Part shown: positions 17,362 to 30,405 of the stretch, piece after piece
Position numbering within the stretch: the first letter of the stretch is position 1
Layout of the letters: every line of letters starts with the position of its first letter
NCBI GenBank assembly: GCA_945860135.1
Contig: CAMAPK010000001.1
Location: 1-64,000, forward strand
Direction: 5' to 3'
DNA length: 64,000 nucleotides
From: Nitrosovibrio sp. Nv4
GTDB lineage: Bacteria > Pseudomonadota > Gammaproteobacteria > Burkholderiales > Nitrosomonadaceae
The notes under the pieces: model-generated
Seen by the model: the letters and a program-made list of their open reading frames with translations, nothing else
Database searches by the model: none
What the model was told of the DNA's origin: nothing
Made by a program: the position numbers and the translations under genes

Positions 17362-18217
17362 TGGACTCCGCCGGTCTTTCCGGAACCGGCGGCAGTGGCG
17401 ACAGGATCAATACCTGCCGGTTACGATTTACTCCAGCAGCAGGCGTACAGGTAATACGGGCAAAAGCATAAGCAGCATTACTTTCTATTTTCGATACCAG
17501 CGCCACCGGCAGGCCGGGCGGGTAAATGCCATCTATTCCGGAAGTAACCAGTAAATCGCCATCCTGAATATCGGCGTTGGCTGCCAGATAGCGCAATTCA
17601 AGCGTTCCGTCCTCGCCTGTGCCCGACACCATCGACCGCAAGCCGCTGCGTACCAGTTGCACCGGTACCGCATGATCTTTATCGGTGATCAGCGTCACCT
17701 CGGACAGCCACGGATAGACGCGCGTGATTTGTCCTACCACACCCGCATCATCCACCACTACCTGGCCGGGCTGGATGCCAGCCTGACTTCCCTTGTCGAG
17801 TATCGCTTTGCGGCTGAAGGGATCGTGCGGAATATACAGAATCTCCGCCATGGTGGTTTTACTTTCAGCTCGCTGCCCCGCTTCCAGCAAGTTGCGCAAC
17901 TGCGCGTTCTCAGCCTCCAGTGCCAGCAGCCGCTGCAACTGCCCCTGATCGGCAAGGTGCTGTTGCCGCAGATAGGCAATCTCGTCGACCAAGTTCCGGC
18001 TGACGAAAAGTCCGCTCACCTGATCATAGATCGCTGTCGGCAGATGGGCCAGTCTCTGTAGCGGATAGATCGCCACAGCGATGGTTTGGCGAATTTCGGG
18101 GAGATATTTGAAGCGGGTATCGATCGCCATCAGCAGCAGTGACAGCAGTGCAAAAAACACCAGACGCGCCAGCGGGCCGGGGCCATGTCTGAAAAACTGC
18201 GGGGCTGTTTCCATCAC
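17312..18217 (-). CDS. mreC: rod shape-determining protein MreC
   Basis: 'QVVVDDAGVVGQITRVYPWLSEVTLITDKDHAVPVQLVRSGLRSMV' and synteny. Confidence 0.95.
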   Translation of the reverse strand: MMETAPQFFRHGPGPLARLVFFALLSLLLMAIDTRFKYLPEIRQTIAVAIYPLQRLAHLPTAIYDQVSGLFVSRNLVDEIAYLRQQHLADQGQLQRLLALEAENAQLRNLLEAGQRAESKTTMAEILYIPHDPFSRKAILDKGSQAGIQPGQVVVDDAGVVGQITRVYPWLSEVTLITDKDHAVPVQLVRSGLRSMVSGTGEDGTLELRYLAANADIQDGDLLVTSGIDGIYPPGLPVALVSKIESNAAYAFARITCTPAAGVNRNRQVLILSPLPPVPERPAESIETKPEDKKRGKVGIR

Positions 18218-18281
18218 ATTCCGTTTTCAGGTCTCGGGTTGCACCCAGCCCGGGCAGCCTGATCCCAGCACACAAAACCGT

Positions 18282-19370
<1,089 letters not shown>

Positions 19371-19484
19371 TTAGTAAGTGATGAAAGTGACTATCGTAGT
19401 AGTCGCCTGCAAAAAGGATAACGTCGATTAACCGGGCTATGATACCCTATATTATATGTTTGAATATAAGGGTTTTGGCAGCCG

Positions 19485-19772
19485 ATGTCACTGTCTCTGG
19501 ACGATATAAAACGCGTTGCAAACCTTGCTTGCATTGAAGTCAGTGAAACCGAGGCGGCCACTGCGCTGATTCAGCTCTCCGGTATTTTCGGCCTGATCGA
19601 GCAAATGCAGGCAGTGGACACGTCCGCCATCGAGCCTATGTCGCATGCTCAGGATGTGGTGCAGCGGTTGCGCGATGATACGGTAACCGAGTCCGATCAG
19701 CGCGAATTATTTCAGTCGATCGCCCCCAAGACCGAAGCAGGGCTTTATCTGGTGCCGAAAGTCATCGAGTGA
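19485..19772 (+). CDS. gatC: Asp-tRNA(Asn)/Glu-tRNA(Gln) amidotransferase subunit C
   Basis: Sequence and position upstream of gatA/gatB. Confidence 0.95.
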   Translation: MSLSLDDIKRVANLACIEVSETEAATALIQLSGIFGLIEQMQAVDTSAIEPMSHAQDVVQRLRDDTVTESDQRELFQSIAPKTEAGLYLVPKVIE

Positions 19773-19837
19773 TGCGTCAGCATGGCTTTGGAATCCACCC
19801 CCCACTTTTCTACGATCTATCCCGCCTTGCAAATGCC

Positions 19838-21298
19838 ATGTTGAACTCCAGCCTCAAGCAACTCTCCACCCTGCTCGCCGCCAAAAAAATCTCCAGCGTT
19901 GAACTGACTGGCGAATTCCTCAAGCGCGTAAAGGCATTGAACCCGGACTACAATGCTTTCATCACGATCGACGAAAAGATAAGCCTCGCTCAGGCACAGA
20001 CTGCCGATGCGATGATCGCATCCGGGCAGGCGCAGCCGCTGACCGGCATCCCCATTGCGCAGAAAGACATTTTCTGTACCAAGGGGTGGTTGACCACCTG
20101 CGGGTCGAAAATGTTGTCCAATTTTGTTTCGCCCTACGATGCCGGTGTAATTGAACGTTTCAATGCCGCCGGTGCGGTAAATATCGGCAAAACCAACATG
20201 GACGAATTTGCCATGGGATCGAGCAACGAGACCTCGTTCTACGGTCCGGTAAAAAACCCTTGGGATATCACGGCTGTGCCGGGCGGCAGTTCCGGTGGCT
20301 CGGCTTGTGCCGTGGCTGCGCGCATGGCGCCTGCCGCCACCGGCACCGACACTGGCGGCTCCATCCGCCAGCCGGCGGCCTTATGCGGCATCTCCGGCAT
20401 CAAACCGACTTACGGGCTGGTATCACGTTATGGCATGATCGCATTTGCTTCGAGTCTTGATCAGGGCGGGCCGATGGCAAAATCGGCGGAAGATCTGGCC
20501 TTGATGTTGAACGTCATGACGGGATTCGATACGCGCGACTCGACCAGTCTGCAACGTGCGTCCGAGGACTACATGCGCGATCTGGCAAAGCCACTGCAAG
20601 GCCTGCGCATCGGCTTGCCGAAAGAATATTTCGTCGCGGGAATGAGCGCCGATGTAGCACGTGCAGTGGAGGCAGCCATCACGGAATATCGCAGACTCGG
20701 CGCAGAAACAGTGGAAGTGTCGCTGCCCAATACCAAACTCTCGATACCCGTTTACTATGTGCTGGCCCCAGCGGAAGCGTCCAGCAATCTATCCCGTTTT
20801 GATGGCGTGCGCTATGGCCATCGCGCTCCGGAATATACCAATCTCAATGACATGTATCAGAAAAGCCGGGCACAAGGCTTTGGCGCGGAAGTGAAGCGTC
20901 GCATTCTGATCGGCACCTATGTGCTGTCGCACGGTTATTACGATGCCTACTACATTCAGGCACAGAAACTGCGCCGCCTGATTGCGCAGGATTTTGCCGC
21001 AGCCTTCGCACAGTGCGACATCATCATGGGGCCGACCACACCCACAACCGCATTCGCCCTGGGAGAAAAAAGCGGCAATCCGGTGCAGATGTACCTGTCC
21101 GATACCTACACTATCGCCACCAATCTGGCCGGGCTGCCCGGCATGTCCATTCCTGCAGGCTTTGGCGATAATAATCGGCCCGTGGGTTTGCATATCATCG
21201 GCAATTATTTTACCGAAGCACAAATGCTGAATGTGGCCCACCAGTACCAGCAAGTAACAGATTGGCATATTCGGATGCCCGACAAACTGATTACCTGA
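19838..21298 (+). CDS. gatA: Asp/Glu-tRNA amidotransferase subunit A
   Basis: Amidase signature '[32 protein letters not shown]'; start at [10 protein letters not shown]. Confidence 0.96.
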   Translation: MLNSSLKQLSTLLAAKKISSVELTGEFLKRVKALNPDYNAFITIDEKISLAQAQTADAMIASGQAQPLTGIPIAQKDIFCTKGWLTTCGSKMLSNFVSPYDAGVIERFNAAGAVNIGKTNMDEFAMGSSNETSFYGPVKNPWDITAVPGGSSGGSACAVAARMAPAATGTDTGGSIRQPAALCGISGIKPTYGLVSRYGMIAFASSLDQGGPMAKSAEDLALMLNVMTGFDTRDSTSLQRASEDYMRDLAKPLQGLRIGLPKEYFVAGMSADVARAVEAAITEYRRLGAETVEVSLPNTKLSIPVYYVLAPAEASSNLSRFDGVRYGHRAPEYTNLNDMYQKSRAQGFGAEVKRRILIGTYVLSHGYYDAYYIQAQKLRRLIAQDFAAAFAQCDIIMGPTTPTTAFALGEKSGNPVQMYLSDTYTIATNLAGLPGMSIPAGFGDNNRPVGLHIIGNYFTEAQMLNVAHQYQQVTDWHIRMPDKLIT

Positions 21299-21315
21299 AC
21301 TAGAGACACGAAAAC

Positions 21316-22770
21316 ATGCAATGGGAAATCGTTATCGGTCTTGAGGTGCATACGCAACTCTCGACCCGCTCAAAAATATTCTCCGGTGCAGCGACTGCGT
21401 TTGGCGCGGCGCCCAACGCGCAGGCCTGCGCGGTGGATATCGCGCTGCCGGGCGTGTTGCCAGTATTGAATCGCGGCGCAGTGGAGCGGGCGATCAGGCT
21501 TGGTTTGGCAGTGGGTGCAAAAATCAATTCTCCTTCGATCTTCGCGCGCAAGAATTACTTTTATCCCGACCTGCCCAAAGGTTATCAGATCAGCCAGTAC
21601 GAGCTGCCAGTGGTTGCCGGCGGCAGTGTAAAAATTATTCAGATTGACAGTAATGGCAACGAGTGCGAGAAAACCATCCGCCTCACCCGCGCACATCTGG
21701 AGGAAGATGCTGGCAAGTCACTGCATGAGGATTTTCAAGGCATGACTGGCATCGACCTGAATCGTGCCGGTACGCCCCTGCTGGAAATCGTTTCCGAGCC
21801 GGATATGCGCAGCAGCGCGGAAGCGGTGGCTTTTGCCAAAACCCTGCACTCGCTGGTGCGCTGGATCGACATCTGCGACGGCAACATGCAGGAAGGCTCA
21901 TTCCGTTGCGACGCCAATGTATCGGTGCGGCCCCTCGGCGCGGACAAGCTCGGCACCCGCTGCGAAATCAAGAATCTCAACTCGTTCCGTTTTCTCGAAA
22001 AGGCGATTGACTACGAAGCCAGGCGGCAGATGGAGATTCTGGAGGATGGCGGGACCATACGCCAGGAAACCCGGCTCTATGACTCGGACAAGAATGAAAC
22101 CCGCACCATGCGCAGCAAGGAAGACGCGCAGGATTACCGCTACTTCCCTGATCCGGATTTGCTGCCACTCGAAATCTCCGAGGACTGGATCGAGCGTGTG
22201 CGCGCAATGTTGCCGCAGTTGCCTGAAGCTAAACGCAGTAGCTATATGGCTGCATATGGCCTCTCCGCATACGATGCTGGGGCGCTGACCGCGACCAGGG
22301 AAATGGCAGATTATTTTGAGAACACGGTGAAGCTGCTACCGGCACAAGCCAAGCTCTGCGCCAACTGGATCATGGGCGAGGTAAGCGGACACTTGCACAA
22401 AGAAGTTCTGGACATCGCGCAATGCCCTGTCAGTCCGGCACAATTGGCGGGGCTGCTGTTACGCATCAGCGATGGAATCGTTTCGGGGAAAACCGCCAAG
22501 GACGTGTTCGACGCCATGTGGCGCGGCGAATGTGATGGCAATGCCGACATCATTATCGAAAGCAAGGGCCTGAAACAGATCTCGGATGCGGGCGAGATCG
22601 AGCAACTCATAGCCGGCATTCTTGCCGCCAACCCGCAGCAGGTAGCCGATTACCGCAATGGCAAAGAAAGAGCTTTCAATTCCCTGGTGGGCCAGGCGAT
22701 GAAGGCCACCAAGGGCAAAGCCAACCCTGCACAAGTAAATGAAGTGTTGAAGAAGAAACTGACGGAATGA
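21316..22770 (+). CDS. gatB: Asp/Glu-tRNA amidotransferase subunit B
   Basis: '[23 protein letters not shown]', '[13 protein letters not shown]'. Confidence 0.97.
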   Translation: MQWEIVIGLEVHTQLSTRSKIFSGAATAFGAAPNAQACAVDIALPGVLPVLNRGAVERAIRLGLAVGAKINSPSIFARKNYFYPDLPKGYQISQYELPVVAGGSVKIIQIDSNGNECEKTIRLTRAHLEEDAGKSLHEDFQGMTGIDLNRAGTPLLEIVSEPDMRSSAEAVAFAKTLHSLVRWIDICDGNMQEGSFRCDANVSVRPLGADKLGTRCEIKNLNSFRFLEKAIDYEARRQMEILEDGGTIRQETRLYDSDKNETRTMRSKEDAQDYRYFPDPDLLPLEISEDWIERVRAMLPQLPEAKRSSYMAAYGLSAYDAGALTATREMADYFENTVKLLPAQAKLCANWIMGEVSGHLHKEVLDIAQCPVSPAQLAGLLLRISDGIVSGKTAKDVFDAMWRGECDGNADIIIESKGLKQISDAGEIEQLIAGILAANPQQVADYRNGKERAFNSLVGQAMKATKGKANPAQVNEVLKKKLTE

Positions 22771-22909
22771 GACATGAAGCCTGAACCAGGGCTTGTATTC
22801 CAGTCTGACCCAATCTCCCGCAGGTGATGAGCAGATATTTTGCCAAACCCCCACGAAGCATGGCAGAATCCCGCCCCTGCCAATCTGCTGAACCCCCATT
22901 TCCATATCC

Positions 22910-24832
22910 ATGCCTCTCATTACTCTCGAAAAAGTCTGTCTTGCCTTTGGCCACCATGCGCTGCTTGATCATGTGGATTTGCAGCTCGATCCGGGCGAGC
23001 GCATCGGCCTGATTGGCCGCAACGGCGGCGGCAAATCCAGTTTGTTGCGCGTTCTGGCCGGCGAAATCAAGCTGGATGATGGCAAGGTATGGCGCGCGCC
23101 CGCATTGAAGCTGGCCTATGTGCCGCAAGAGCCGGAACTGGACCCAGCCAATACAGTATTCCAGGAAGTGTCCAACGGCTTGGGTGCGGTCAGTCAGGTG
23201 CTGCTCGATTACCACGAGGTGTCTCATGCCTTGAGTGACGGTGCCGACGATACCGAAGCACTACTCGATCGCTTGCAGGATTTGCAGGGCAAACTGGAGG
23301 CCCAGGATGGCTGGCGCATCCAAGGTAAGGTGGAAACCGTCATCCACCAGCTCAACCTTCCCGAAGATGCTTTGATCGGACACCTTTCCGGTGGACTGAA
23401 AAAGCGGGTCGCGCTGGCGCGCGCACTGGTAGTGTCGCCCGACGTGCTGCTGCTGGATGAGCCAACCAATCACCTGGATTTTTCCTCAATTGAATGGCTG
23501 GAAGGATTGCTCAAGGATTTTGCCGGCAGCGTGCTGTTCGTCACCCATGACCGGCGTTTTCTGGATAATGTGGCAACACGCATTATCGAGCTTGATCGCG
23601 GTAAGTTAGCGACTTTTCCATGCAAGTTCGCAGAATATCAACAAAAAAAGGAGGAGATGCTGGAAGTTGAGGCCACCCACAACCAGAAATTCGACAAGGT
23701 ATTGGCGCAAGAAGAAATCTGGATACGTAAAGGGATACAGGCACGCCGTACGCGCAATGAAGGCAGAGTACGGCAACTGGAGGCGCTGCGGCTGGAGCGG
23801 GCGGCGCGGCGCAACCGGGTGGGGACGGTCAATCTCAGCGTGGATGAAGGCGCGCGATCCGGGCGTGTGGTAGCCGAATTGGAGCACGTCAGCAAAAGTT
23901 ATGGCGACAAAGTCGTCATCAAGGATTTTTCCTGCCGCATCATGCGTGGCGACCGGGTGGGGTTGCTGGGACCCAATGGCGCCGGAAAATCCACTTTGCT
24001 GAAGCTGATACTGGGCGAATTGCAGCCCGATAGCGGCATAGTACGGCAGGGTACCAAACTCGCCGTGGCTTACTTCGATCAGATGCGCGAGCAACTGAAT
24101 GAGGAAGCGACACTGATAGACACCATTAGCCAAGGTTCGGATTTCATCGAAATCGGTGGGGCGAAAAAACATGTCATCAGTTATCTGGAGGACTTCCTGT
24201 TTGCGCCGGAGCGGGCGCGCTCACCCGTGAAATCGCTCTCCGGCGGCGAGCGCAACCGGCTGCTGCTGGCTCGCCTATTCACCCGTCCCAGCAACGTGCT
24301 GGTGCTCGATGAACCCACCAACGATCTGGATATCGAAACCCTGGAGTTGCTGGAAGTGTTGCTGCAAGAGTATTCCGGCACCCTGTTCCTGGTCAGCCAC
24401 GACCGCGCATTTCTCGACAATGTGGTGACCCAGGTGATTGCGTTTGAGGGCGACGGCCTGCTGCGGGAATATGTTGGTGGCTACGATGACTGGGTACGGG
24501 CTAAGAACTTTGTAAAAACGGTGGCAAAACAGGAAGCGGCTCAACCACCCATGGCCGCAGCGGTAAAAGTGTCCAAACCGGTCTCCCGCATCAAATTAAG
24601 CTCCAATGAAATGCGCGAACTGGAGGCACTGCCAGCGAAGATCGAAACCCTGGAACGCGAACAGGCGGATATTACCCACCGCCTGGGCACCCCGACTATT
24701 TACCGCGATCACCCGGAGGAAGCCAGAACATTGCAGGCACGCTTTGCGGCCGTCGAGGAAGAACTCATAAATTGTCTTGCGCGATGGGATGAACTGGAAG
24801 CAAAACACGCAACATCTGACGGGAAAAAATAA
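22910..24832 (+). CDS. ABC-F ATP-binding protein, Uup-like
   Basis: Two Walker A/LSGG/Walker B sets: 'GRNGGGKSSLL', 'LSGGLKKR', 'GPNGAGKSTLL', 'LSGGERNR'. Confidence 0.92.
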   Translation: MPLITLEKVCLAFGHHALLDHVDLQLDPGERIGLIGRNGGGKSSLLRVLAGEIKLDDGKVWRAPALKLAYVPQEPELDPANTVFQEVSNGLGAVSQVLLDYHEVSHALSDGADDTEALLDRLQDLQGKLEAQDGWRIQGKVETVIHQLNLPEDALIGHLSGGLKKRVALARALVVSPDVLLLDEPTNHLDFSSIEWLEGLLKDFAGSVLFVTHDRRFLDNVATRIIELDRGKLATFPCKFAEYQQKKEEMLEVEATHNQKFDKVLAQEEIWIRKGIQARRTRNEGRVRQLEALRLERAARRNRVGTVNLSVDEGARSGRVVAELEHVSKSYGDKVVIKDFSCRIMRGDRVGLLGPNGAGKSTLLKLILGELQPDSGIVRQGTKLAVAYFDQMREQLNEEATLIDTISQGSDFIEIGGAKKHVISYLEDFLFAPERARSPVKSLSGGERNRLLLARLFTRPSNVLVLDEPTNDLDIETLELLEVLLQEYSGTLFLVSHDRAFLDNVVTQVIAFEGDGLLREYVGGYDDWVRAKNFVKTVAKQEAAQPPMAAAVKVSKPVSRIKLSSNEMRELEALPAKIETLEREQADITHRLGTPTIYRDHPEEARTLQARFAAVEEELINCLARWDELEAKHATSDGKK

Positions 24833-24923
24833 TGCTGATTTTTGGTATGCTACGCTACTTTATTCATTGACCGAAAATGGCACATCGTTTACAGTTGCTC
24901 TTTTTGAAGAGGGGGTGCCCACA

Positions 24924-25259
24924 ATGAAACAATCAGCAATGGTGAAACTACTTGCCGGAAGCCTGCTCCTGGCAATCTCCAGTGTAGCTCAGGCACAAGC
25001 AGGTGGCGACGCCGCAGCGGGCAAGCAGAAGGCGTCCATGTGTGACGGCTGCCATAATCTTGAGGGTTACCGTACCGCTTTCCCCAAGGTTTACCATGTG
25101 CCCAAGCTCAGGGGACAACACGGCGAGTACATGATCAAGGCGCTGGAAGGCTACAAATCCGGTAATCGCAGCCATCCCAGCATGGACGCCATCGCGGTCA
25201 CCCTTTCCGCGCAGGACATGAAAGATGTGGCCGCCTATTACGCCAGCGGCAGTAAATAA
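24924..25259 (+). CDS. class I cytochrome c
   Basis: Signal peptide, CDGCH heme motif, downstream 'MDAIAVTLS'. Confidence 0.88.
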   Translation: MKQSAMVKLLAGSLLLAISSVAQAQAGGDAAAGKQKASMCDGCHNLEGYRTAFPKVYHVPKLRGQHGEYMIKALEGYKSGNRSHPSMDAIAVTLSAQDMKDVAAYYASGSK

Positions 25260-25286
25260 TTTTGTCATTCACGTAAGGAAATCGTC

Positions 25287-25610
25287 ATGAATAAAATCAT
25301 CATTGCCGCAATGAGCGGCGCATTGCTGCTGATTTCTGGACAGGGGATAGCAGCCGATATCGAAGCCGGCAAGAGAAAAGCAGGTGAAGCTTGTGCCGCT
25401 TGCCACGGTGCCGATGGCAATAGCGCTGCACCAAATTTTCCCAAGCTCGGCGGCCAGCATGCGGACTACCTGGCAAAAGCTCTGAATGACTACAAATCAG
25501 GCGCGCGCAAAGACCCCATCATGGCCGGCATGGCCGCAGCCTTGAGCAAGGAAGATGTTGAAAATGTGGCAGCCTTTTATGCGACCCAGTCCGGTCTGAA
25601 AACCAGATAG
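25287..25610 (+). CDS. class I cytochrome c (adjacent paralog)
   Basis: Signal peptide, CAACH heme motif, 'MAGMAAAL'. Confidence 0.9.
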   Translation: MNKIIIAAMSGALLLISGQGIAADIEAGKRKAGEACAACHGADGNSAAPNFPKLGGQHADYLAKALNDYKSGARKDPIMAGMAAALSKEDVENVAAFYATQSGLKTR

Positions 25611-25630
25611 CATAACCAGAACCATGCATA

Positions 25631-25656
25631 AAAAAGGACGCGTTTGCGTCCTTTTT
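25631..25656 (+). terminator. rho-independent terminator
   Basis: AAAAAGGACGC-GTTT-GCGTCCTTTTTTT. Confidence 0.85.
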
Positions 25657-25670
25657 TTATTGGTCGTTGA

Positions 25671-26099
25671 TCAATTCTCCCGCCTGTCCAGGCAATCAAA
25701 ATAGATCGTGGCATCCGGTGCCGACTGGTTACGCTGTGCCTGCCAGATCATTTCCGCAAGACATTCCATGACTTGATGCATGGTTTCATGCTCGCTGCCG
25801 GTTTTTTTCAGCAGCCGCTCGAAACGAGCGCATATTCCCACCGGTTGATCTATGGAAAGCTGCTCCTTGATGGCGACATGCATGCTCATGTGCAGAAAAG
25901 GGTTGGTATCCCCCGTTTCCGGCGGGTAATCCTTGTCGCGATAACGGTCTTCATCAGCCACTATGGCCTGGTATTCCGGGTGCAGCAGGATGACCGCCAG
26001 CGCCATGTCTTCCATGCCGGAAAGAATTTCCCGCTGGCGGTACTTGCGCCAGGTGTCAAAGAAGAGCTGCCGCACCTGGTCTCTGGAAGGATTGAACAT
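25671..26099 (-). CDS. DUF1841 family protein
   Basis: 'MFNPSRDQVRQLFFDTWRKYRQREILSGMEDMALAVILLHPEY'. Confidence 0.8.
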   Translation of the reverse strand: MFNPSRDQVRQLFFDTWRKYRQREILSGMEDMALAVILLHPEYQAIVADEDRYRDKDYPPETGDTNPFLHMSMHVAIKEQLSIDQPVGICARFERLLKKTGSEHETMHQVMECLAEMIWQAQRNQSAPDATIYFDCLDRREN

Positions 26100-26113
26100 T
26101 CGCTACGCAGTAT

Positions 26114-26761
26114 TCAGATGGAATTATTTTTCAAGGTCTTGTGCTTGAACTCGCACAAATCGTTAATGTTGCACACTGCACATTCCGGCTTGCGCGCCTT
26201 GCACACATAGCGTCCATGCAGGATCAGCCAGTGATGGGCGTCATGGCGAAATTCCTGCGGGATGAATTTCAGCAGCTTCAGCTCCACTTCCAGTACATTT
26301 TTCCCAGGAGCGATGCCAGTGCGGTTGGCAACCCGGAAAATATGCGTATCCACCGCAATGGTGGGCTCACCAAACGCGGTATTCAACATCACGTTGGCGG
26401 TCTTGCGTCCCACGCCAGGAAGTTTCTCCAGTTGATCACGCGTCTGTGGCACCTGGCTGCCATGATGCTGAATCAGCAGCCTGCAAGTAGCCAGAATATT
26501 CTTCGCCTTGGTTTTAAATAACCCAATGCTCTTGATGGCATCGCGCAATCCGCTCTCCCCCAGCGCGAGAATTTTTTCCGGCGTGTTGGCCTGGGGGAAC
26601 AATTTCCTGGTTGCCAGATTCACGCCTTTGTCGGTAGCCTGGGCGGAAAGCACCACTGCCACCAGCAGCTCGAATGGTGTGCTGTATTCCAGTTCGGTCG
26701 TGGGATGAGGATTAGCCGTTCTGAAGCGGGTGAAAATTTCGCGGCGTTTGCTTGGGTTCAT
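26114..26761 (-). CDS. nth: endonuclease III
   Basis: HhH 'LEKLPGVGRKTANVMLN', 4Fe-4S cluster 'CKARKPECAVCNINDLC'. Confidence 0.96.
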   Translation of the reverse strand: MNPSKRREIFTRFRTANPHPTTELEYSTPFELLVAVVLSAQATDKGVNLATRKLFPQANTPEKILALGESGLRDAIKSIGLFKTKAKNILATCRLLIQHHGSQVPQTRDQLEKLPGVGRKTANVMLNTAFGEPTIAVDTHIFRVANRTGIAPGKNVLEVELKLLKFIPQEFRHDAHHWLILHGRYVCKARKPECAVCNINDLCEFKHKTLKNNSI

Positions 26762-26812
26762 GGGTTGGATAGAAAAATATTCGGCTACGGAGCAATCTGG
26801 TTATTTTTTCTT

Positions 26813-27493
26813 TCAGTTGTCTGAGCGGGCTGCCATAGTCCGTTTCAATGCTGCCAGAATTGCGGCTTTCCTGGGATCGCCGACTGCTGTTCCGGTTTTT
26901 TGCACAAGCTTTTCTGCCTGCTCCTGTTTTTCACGCTCAAGTCTTTGCAGTCTGAACTGGTGGCGCATGCGCGCGCGGTCAGCCGCTTTCCTTTCCATCC
27001 CATTCTCGTGCAACAACCAGTCATTGCCGACACTACAAGGTTCGCTCACTGCAGCGCTGATTTGCTTCCCGGCCGGGATCATGCTGATGCAATCCACGGG
27101 ACAGGGTGCAAGGCAGAGCTCGCAACCGGTGCATTCAGCAGCGATCACAGTGTGCATCTGCTTGGCGGCACCGACAATTGCATCCACCGGACAAGCCTCA
27201 ATGCAGAGCGTACAACCGATGCAGACCTGCTCATCTATCAGCGCCACCGCCATTGGTTTGGGCACGCCATGCGCGGCATTCAGCGCTATCGGCCTGACCC
27301 CCAGCAAATCGGCCAGTTTCTGGATGCCTGCCGCATCACCGGGCGGACACTGATTGATATTTGCAGTGCCTTCCGCGATCGCTGCCGCATAAGGCCTGCA
27401 ACCGGGGAAGCCACACTGGCGGCACTGAGTCTGCGGCAGGATGGCATCTATTTTTTCTATCAGCAGATCTTTTTTCATCCAGAGCCTGAACAC
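26813..27493 (-). CDS. rnfB: RnfB/RsxB-like ferredoxin
   Basis: '[24 protein letters not shown]' and two 4Fe-4S motifs. Confidence 0.85.
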   Translation of the reverse strand: MFRLWMKKDLLIEKIDAILPQTQCRQCGFPGCRPYAAAIAEGTANINQCPPGDAAGIQKLADLLGVRPIALNAAHGVPKPMAVALIDEQVCIGCTLCIEACPVDAIVGAAKQMHTVIAAECTGCELCLAPCPVDCISMIPAGKQISAAVSEPCSVGNDWLLHENGMERKAADRARMRHQFRLQRLEREKQEQAEKLVQKTGTAVGDPRKAAILAALKRTMAARSDN

Positions 27494-27604
27494 AGGTAAT
27501 CCGATAGTATACCGGGGATAATCACAAGGTCAGGAAGCGCGGATTATCGCCGTTTCAGTTCGCAGCATCAACGGCAACAAAGCGTTATCGGGCTACTGCA
27601 GGAT

Positions 27605-28618
27605 TCATGCTGCACACACTGCCTGTACCGCCTCACGCACCAGATCGGGGCCGCGATAAATCAGGCCAGTGTAGATTTGTACCAGGCTCGCGCCTGCCTC
27701 CATTTTTTCCTTTGCATCTGCCGCACACATGATGCCGCCCACGCCGATAATCGGCAGCCCCCCCTGCAGCGCGGCATGCAATTGGTGAATGACTGCAGTG
27801 GCACGCTGTGTCAGCGGCGCACCGCTCAAGCCGCCAGCTTCGCGCGCATACGGCAGTGCTTCCACCCCGGTCCGTGCAAGCGTAGTGTTGGTGGCAATGA
27901 CGCCGTCAATCCGGTGCCGCAGCAGCAGTGCGGCGATGGCTTCGATTTGCGGCGGCTCCAGATCAGGAGCAATCTTTACCACCAGTGGCGTATATTTGCC
28001 GTGTTGATCAGCGAGCTTCCCCTGTTCCGCTTTCAGCGCGGCCAGCAAATGATCCAGCTCTGCCGCATTCTGCAATTGCCGCAGATTGGGCGTATTGGGC
28101 GAGGAAATATTGACCGCCACATAACTGGCGTGAGCATAAACTTCGCGCAGGCAAAACAGGTAGTCATCAGCAGCTCTATCCACCGGTGTATCAAAATTCT
28201 TGCCAATGTTGATGCCCAGGATGCCGCGGTAACTTGAGCGCTTGACGTTCGCTACCAGCTTGTCCACACCGTGATTGTTGAAACCCAGGCGATTGATGAT
28301 GGCGTTGGCCTGCGGCAGGCGAAACAGCCGCGGCTGCGGATTCCCAGGCTGGGGACGGGGGGTGACCGTGCCTATCTCGATGAAGCCGAAACCCAACGCG
28401 GCAAGTGCATCAATGTGCTCGCCGTCCTTGTCCAGTCCGGCGGCCAGACCGACCGGGTTGGGAAAATCAAGACCCATGACATTGCGCGGCTGACAGGCAA
28501 ACGGCTGACCCGGAAGCAACCCGAGCTGGCGGGCTTTCTCGATTGCATTGAATGTGATGCAGTGTGCAGTTTCGGGGTCGAGACTGAACAGCAAAGGGCG
28601 GAACAGAGAATAGAGCAT
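27605..28618 (-). CDS. pyrD: dihydroorotate dehydrogenase (quinone)
   Basis: '[48 protein letters not shown]'. Confidence 0.97.
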   Translation of the reverse strand: MLYSLFRPLLFSLDPETAHCITFNAIEKARQLGLLPGQPFACQPRNVMGLDFPNPVGLAAGLDKDGEHIDALAALGFGFIEIGTVTPRPQPGNPQPRLFRLPQANAIINRLGFNNHGVDKLVANVKRSSYRGILGINIGKNFDTPVDRAADDYLFCLREVYAHASYVAVNISSPNTPNLRQLQNAAELDHLLAALKAEQGKLADQHGKYTPLVVKIAPDLEPPQIEAIAALLLRHRIDGVIATNTTLARTGVEALPYAREAGGLSGAPLTQRATAVIHQLHAALQGGLPIIGVGGIMCAADAKEKMEAGASLVQIYTGLIYRGPDLVREAVQAVCAA

Positions 28619-28806
28619 GGGCTGATTTTAACCCGGAAAGACCGCGGATGCGTGGAGGATGCAGAGTTATGGAACCCGGCAGGTGGCATCCGGCGGTTGT
28701 TTATTGCCTGGGTCTGGTTTATTTTTTGTTATGAATGAATTATCACAGCCCGAATCTGATAGCGTGTGATTCATTATTTCCCACATCACGCACAGGCAGA
28801 AGGTTT

Positions 28807-29631
28807 ATGAAAATATCTGCTTTCTCTCTTACCCTGACTCTCCTCGCACTTGGCCTGACAACAAGCGCGTACAGCCATGCCGCCGCACCTGGATGGAACG
28901 CACTCAGCCAGCAGGTTGATTTGCTGTATCGCCAGGGGCAGTACACGCGCGCGACAGAAGTGGCGAAACAGGCTCTGCAAGTGGCCGAACAGGCGCTCGG
29001 CCCGGATCACCCTGATGTCGCTGCCAGTCTGAATAGTCTGGCATTGCTGTACAGCGCCCAGGAACGCTACGCCCTGGCTGAGCCGCTGTACCGACGGGCA
29101 CTGGCGATTGATGAGAAGGCCCACGGTCCGGATCATCCTGATGTCGCCGCGAGTCTGAATAATCTGGCGCAACTGTACCATGCTCAGGGACGGTATGCGC
29201 AGGCTGAGCCGCTGCATAAACGTGCATTGGCAATTCTGGAAAAAGTCTATGGCCCGGATCATCCCAATGTGGTCATAAGTCTGAATAATCTGGCACTGCT
29301 GTACCACGCGCAACAGCAGTATGCGCAGGCCGAACCGCTGTATAAACGCGTGCTGGCGATTTCGCAGAAAGCGCTTGGTGCGGAGCATCCGAACGTGGCG
29401 CTCGGTCTGAATAATCTGGCAGGATTGTACAGAGACCAGGGGAAATACCCCAATGCCGAGCCGCTGTTCAGGCGTGCACTGGCGATCTCAGAAAAGGCGT
29501 TCGGTCCGGACCATCCCAATGTGGCCACCGGTCTTGAAAATCTGGCACAACTGTATCGGGACATCGGTCATGCCGGCAAGGCAGTGCCGCTGGAGAAACG
29601 CGCAGCCGAGATACGCGCGCTGCGGCGCTAA
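28807..29631 (+). CDS. secreted tetratricopeptide (kinesin-light-chain-like) repeat protein
   Basis: Signal peptide; tandem 42-aa TPRs 'GPDHPDVAASLNNLAQLYHAQGRYAQAEPLHKRALAI'. Confidence 0.9.
   Translation: MKISAFSLTLTLLALGLTTSAYSHAAAPGWNALSQQVDLLYRQGQYTRATEVAKQALQVAEQALGPDHPDVAASLNSLALLYSAQERYALAEPLYRRALAIDEKAHGPDHPDVAASLNNLAQLYHAQGRYAQAEPLHKRALAILEKVYGPDHPNVVISLNNLALLYHAQQQYAQAEPLYKRVLAISQKALGAEHPNVALGLNNLAGLYRDQGKYPNAEPLFRRALAISEKAFGPDHPNVATGLENLAQLYRDIGHAGKAVPLEKRAAEIRALRR
28960..29560 (+). repeat. in-frame tandem about 126-bp TPR coding repeats
   Basis: Repeated 'cccggatcatcccaatgt...agtctgaataatctggc' units. Confidence 0.8.
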
Positions 29632-29667
29632 ACTCTGGTGCAAGCCATGGATAAATGACGACTATCC

Positions 29668-30405
29668 CTAATCTTTCGCATTGCTGTCCAGTAGTCGCCA
29701 TTGCCCATCGATCAATCCTTGCATTGGCTGGAAACTGGCCTTGTAATCCATTTTTCGGCTTTGCTTGATCCAGTAACCAAGATAAAGATAAGGCGAGCCG
29801 AGTGCGCGGCATTGTTGTACCTGCCACAGGATGTTGTGGGTACCGAAGCTTGCACCTGGCACATCCGGATCGAAGAAGGTATAGACCGAAGAGATGCCGT
29901 CAGGCAGCTCATCAATTATGCTGATCATGCGCAACTGATCGTTCTCGTGAAACTCAATCAGCTTGGAATTGACATTGCTCTGCAGCAGGAAATGGCGGTA
30001 CTGCTCGCGACTGTCGCAATCCATGCCGCCGCCACAATGGCGTTGCGCCTGGTAGCGCAGATAGAGCGCATAGTGCTGCGGCTGGTAATGCAGCTCATGC
30101 CGGGTCGCAACCAGATGCTGATGCCGTTTCCAAGCCCGCTGTTGAGCTCGACTGGGAGTAAATTCGTCAACGATAATTCGCGCCGGCACACAGGCGCGAC
30201 AGTGATCGCAATGCGGCCGATAAGTGAAAGCGCCGCTACGGCGAAAACCAATCTGCACCAGTTCACCATAGACATCCGTATCGATCAGATGGCTGGGCGT
30301 TGCCACCTGGGAGCGTGCCAGTTTCTCCGGCAGATAACTGCACGGATAAGATGCAGTGGTGTAGAACTGCAACGCCGACGCAGGAAGGTCATTCAGCCGA
30401 CTCAT
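29668..30405 (-). CDS. bpt: aspartate/glutamate leucyltransferase (Bpt, ATE family)
   Basis: '[57 protein letters not shown]'. Confidence 0.93.
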   Translation of the reverse strand: MSRLNDLPASALQFYTTASYPCSYLPEKLARSQVATPSHLIDTDVYGELVQIGFRRSGAFTYRPHCDHCRACVPARIIVDEFTPSRAQQRAWKRHQHLVATRHELHYQPQHYALYLRYQAQRHCGGGMDCDSREQYRHFLLQSNVNSKLIEFHENDQLRMISIIDELPDGISSVYTFFDPDVPGASFGTHNILWQVQQCRALGSPYLYLGYWIKQSRKMDYKASFQPMQGLIDGQWRLLDSNAKD

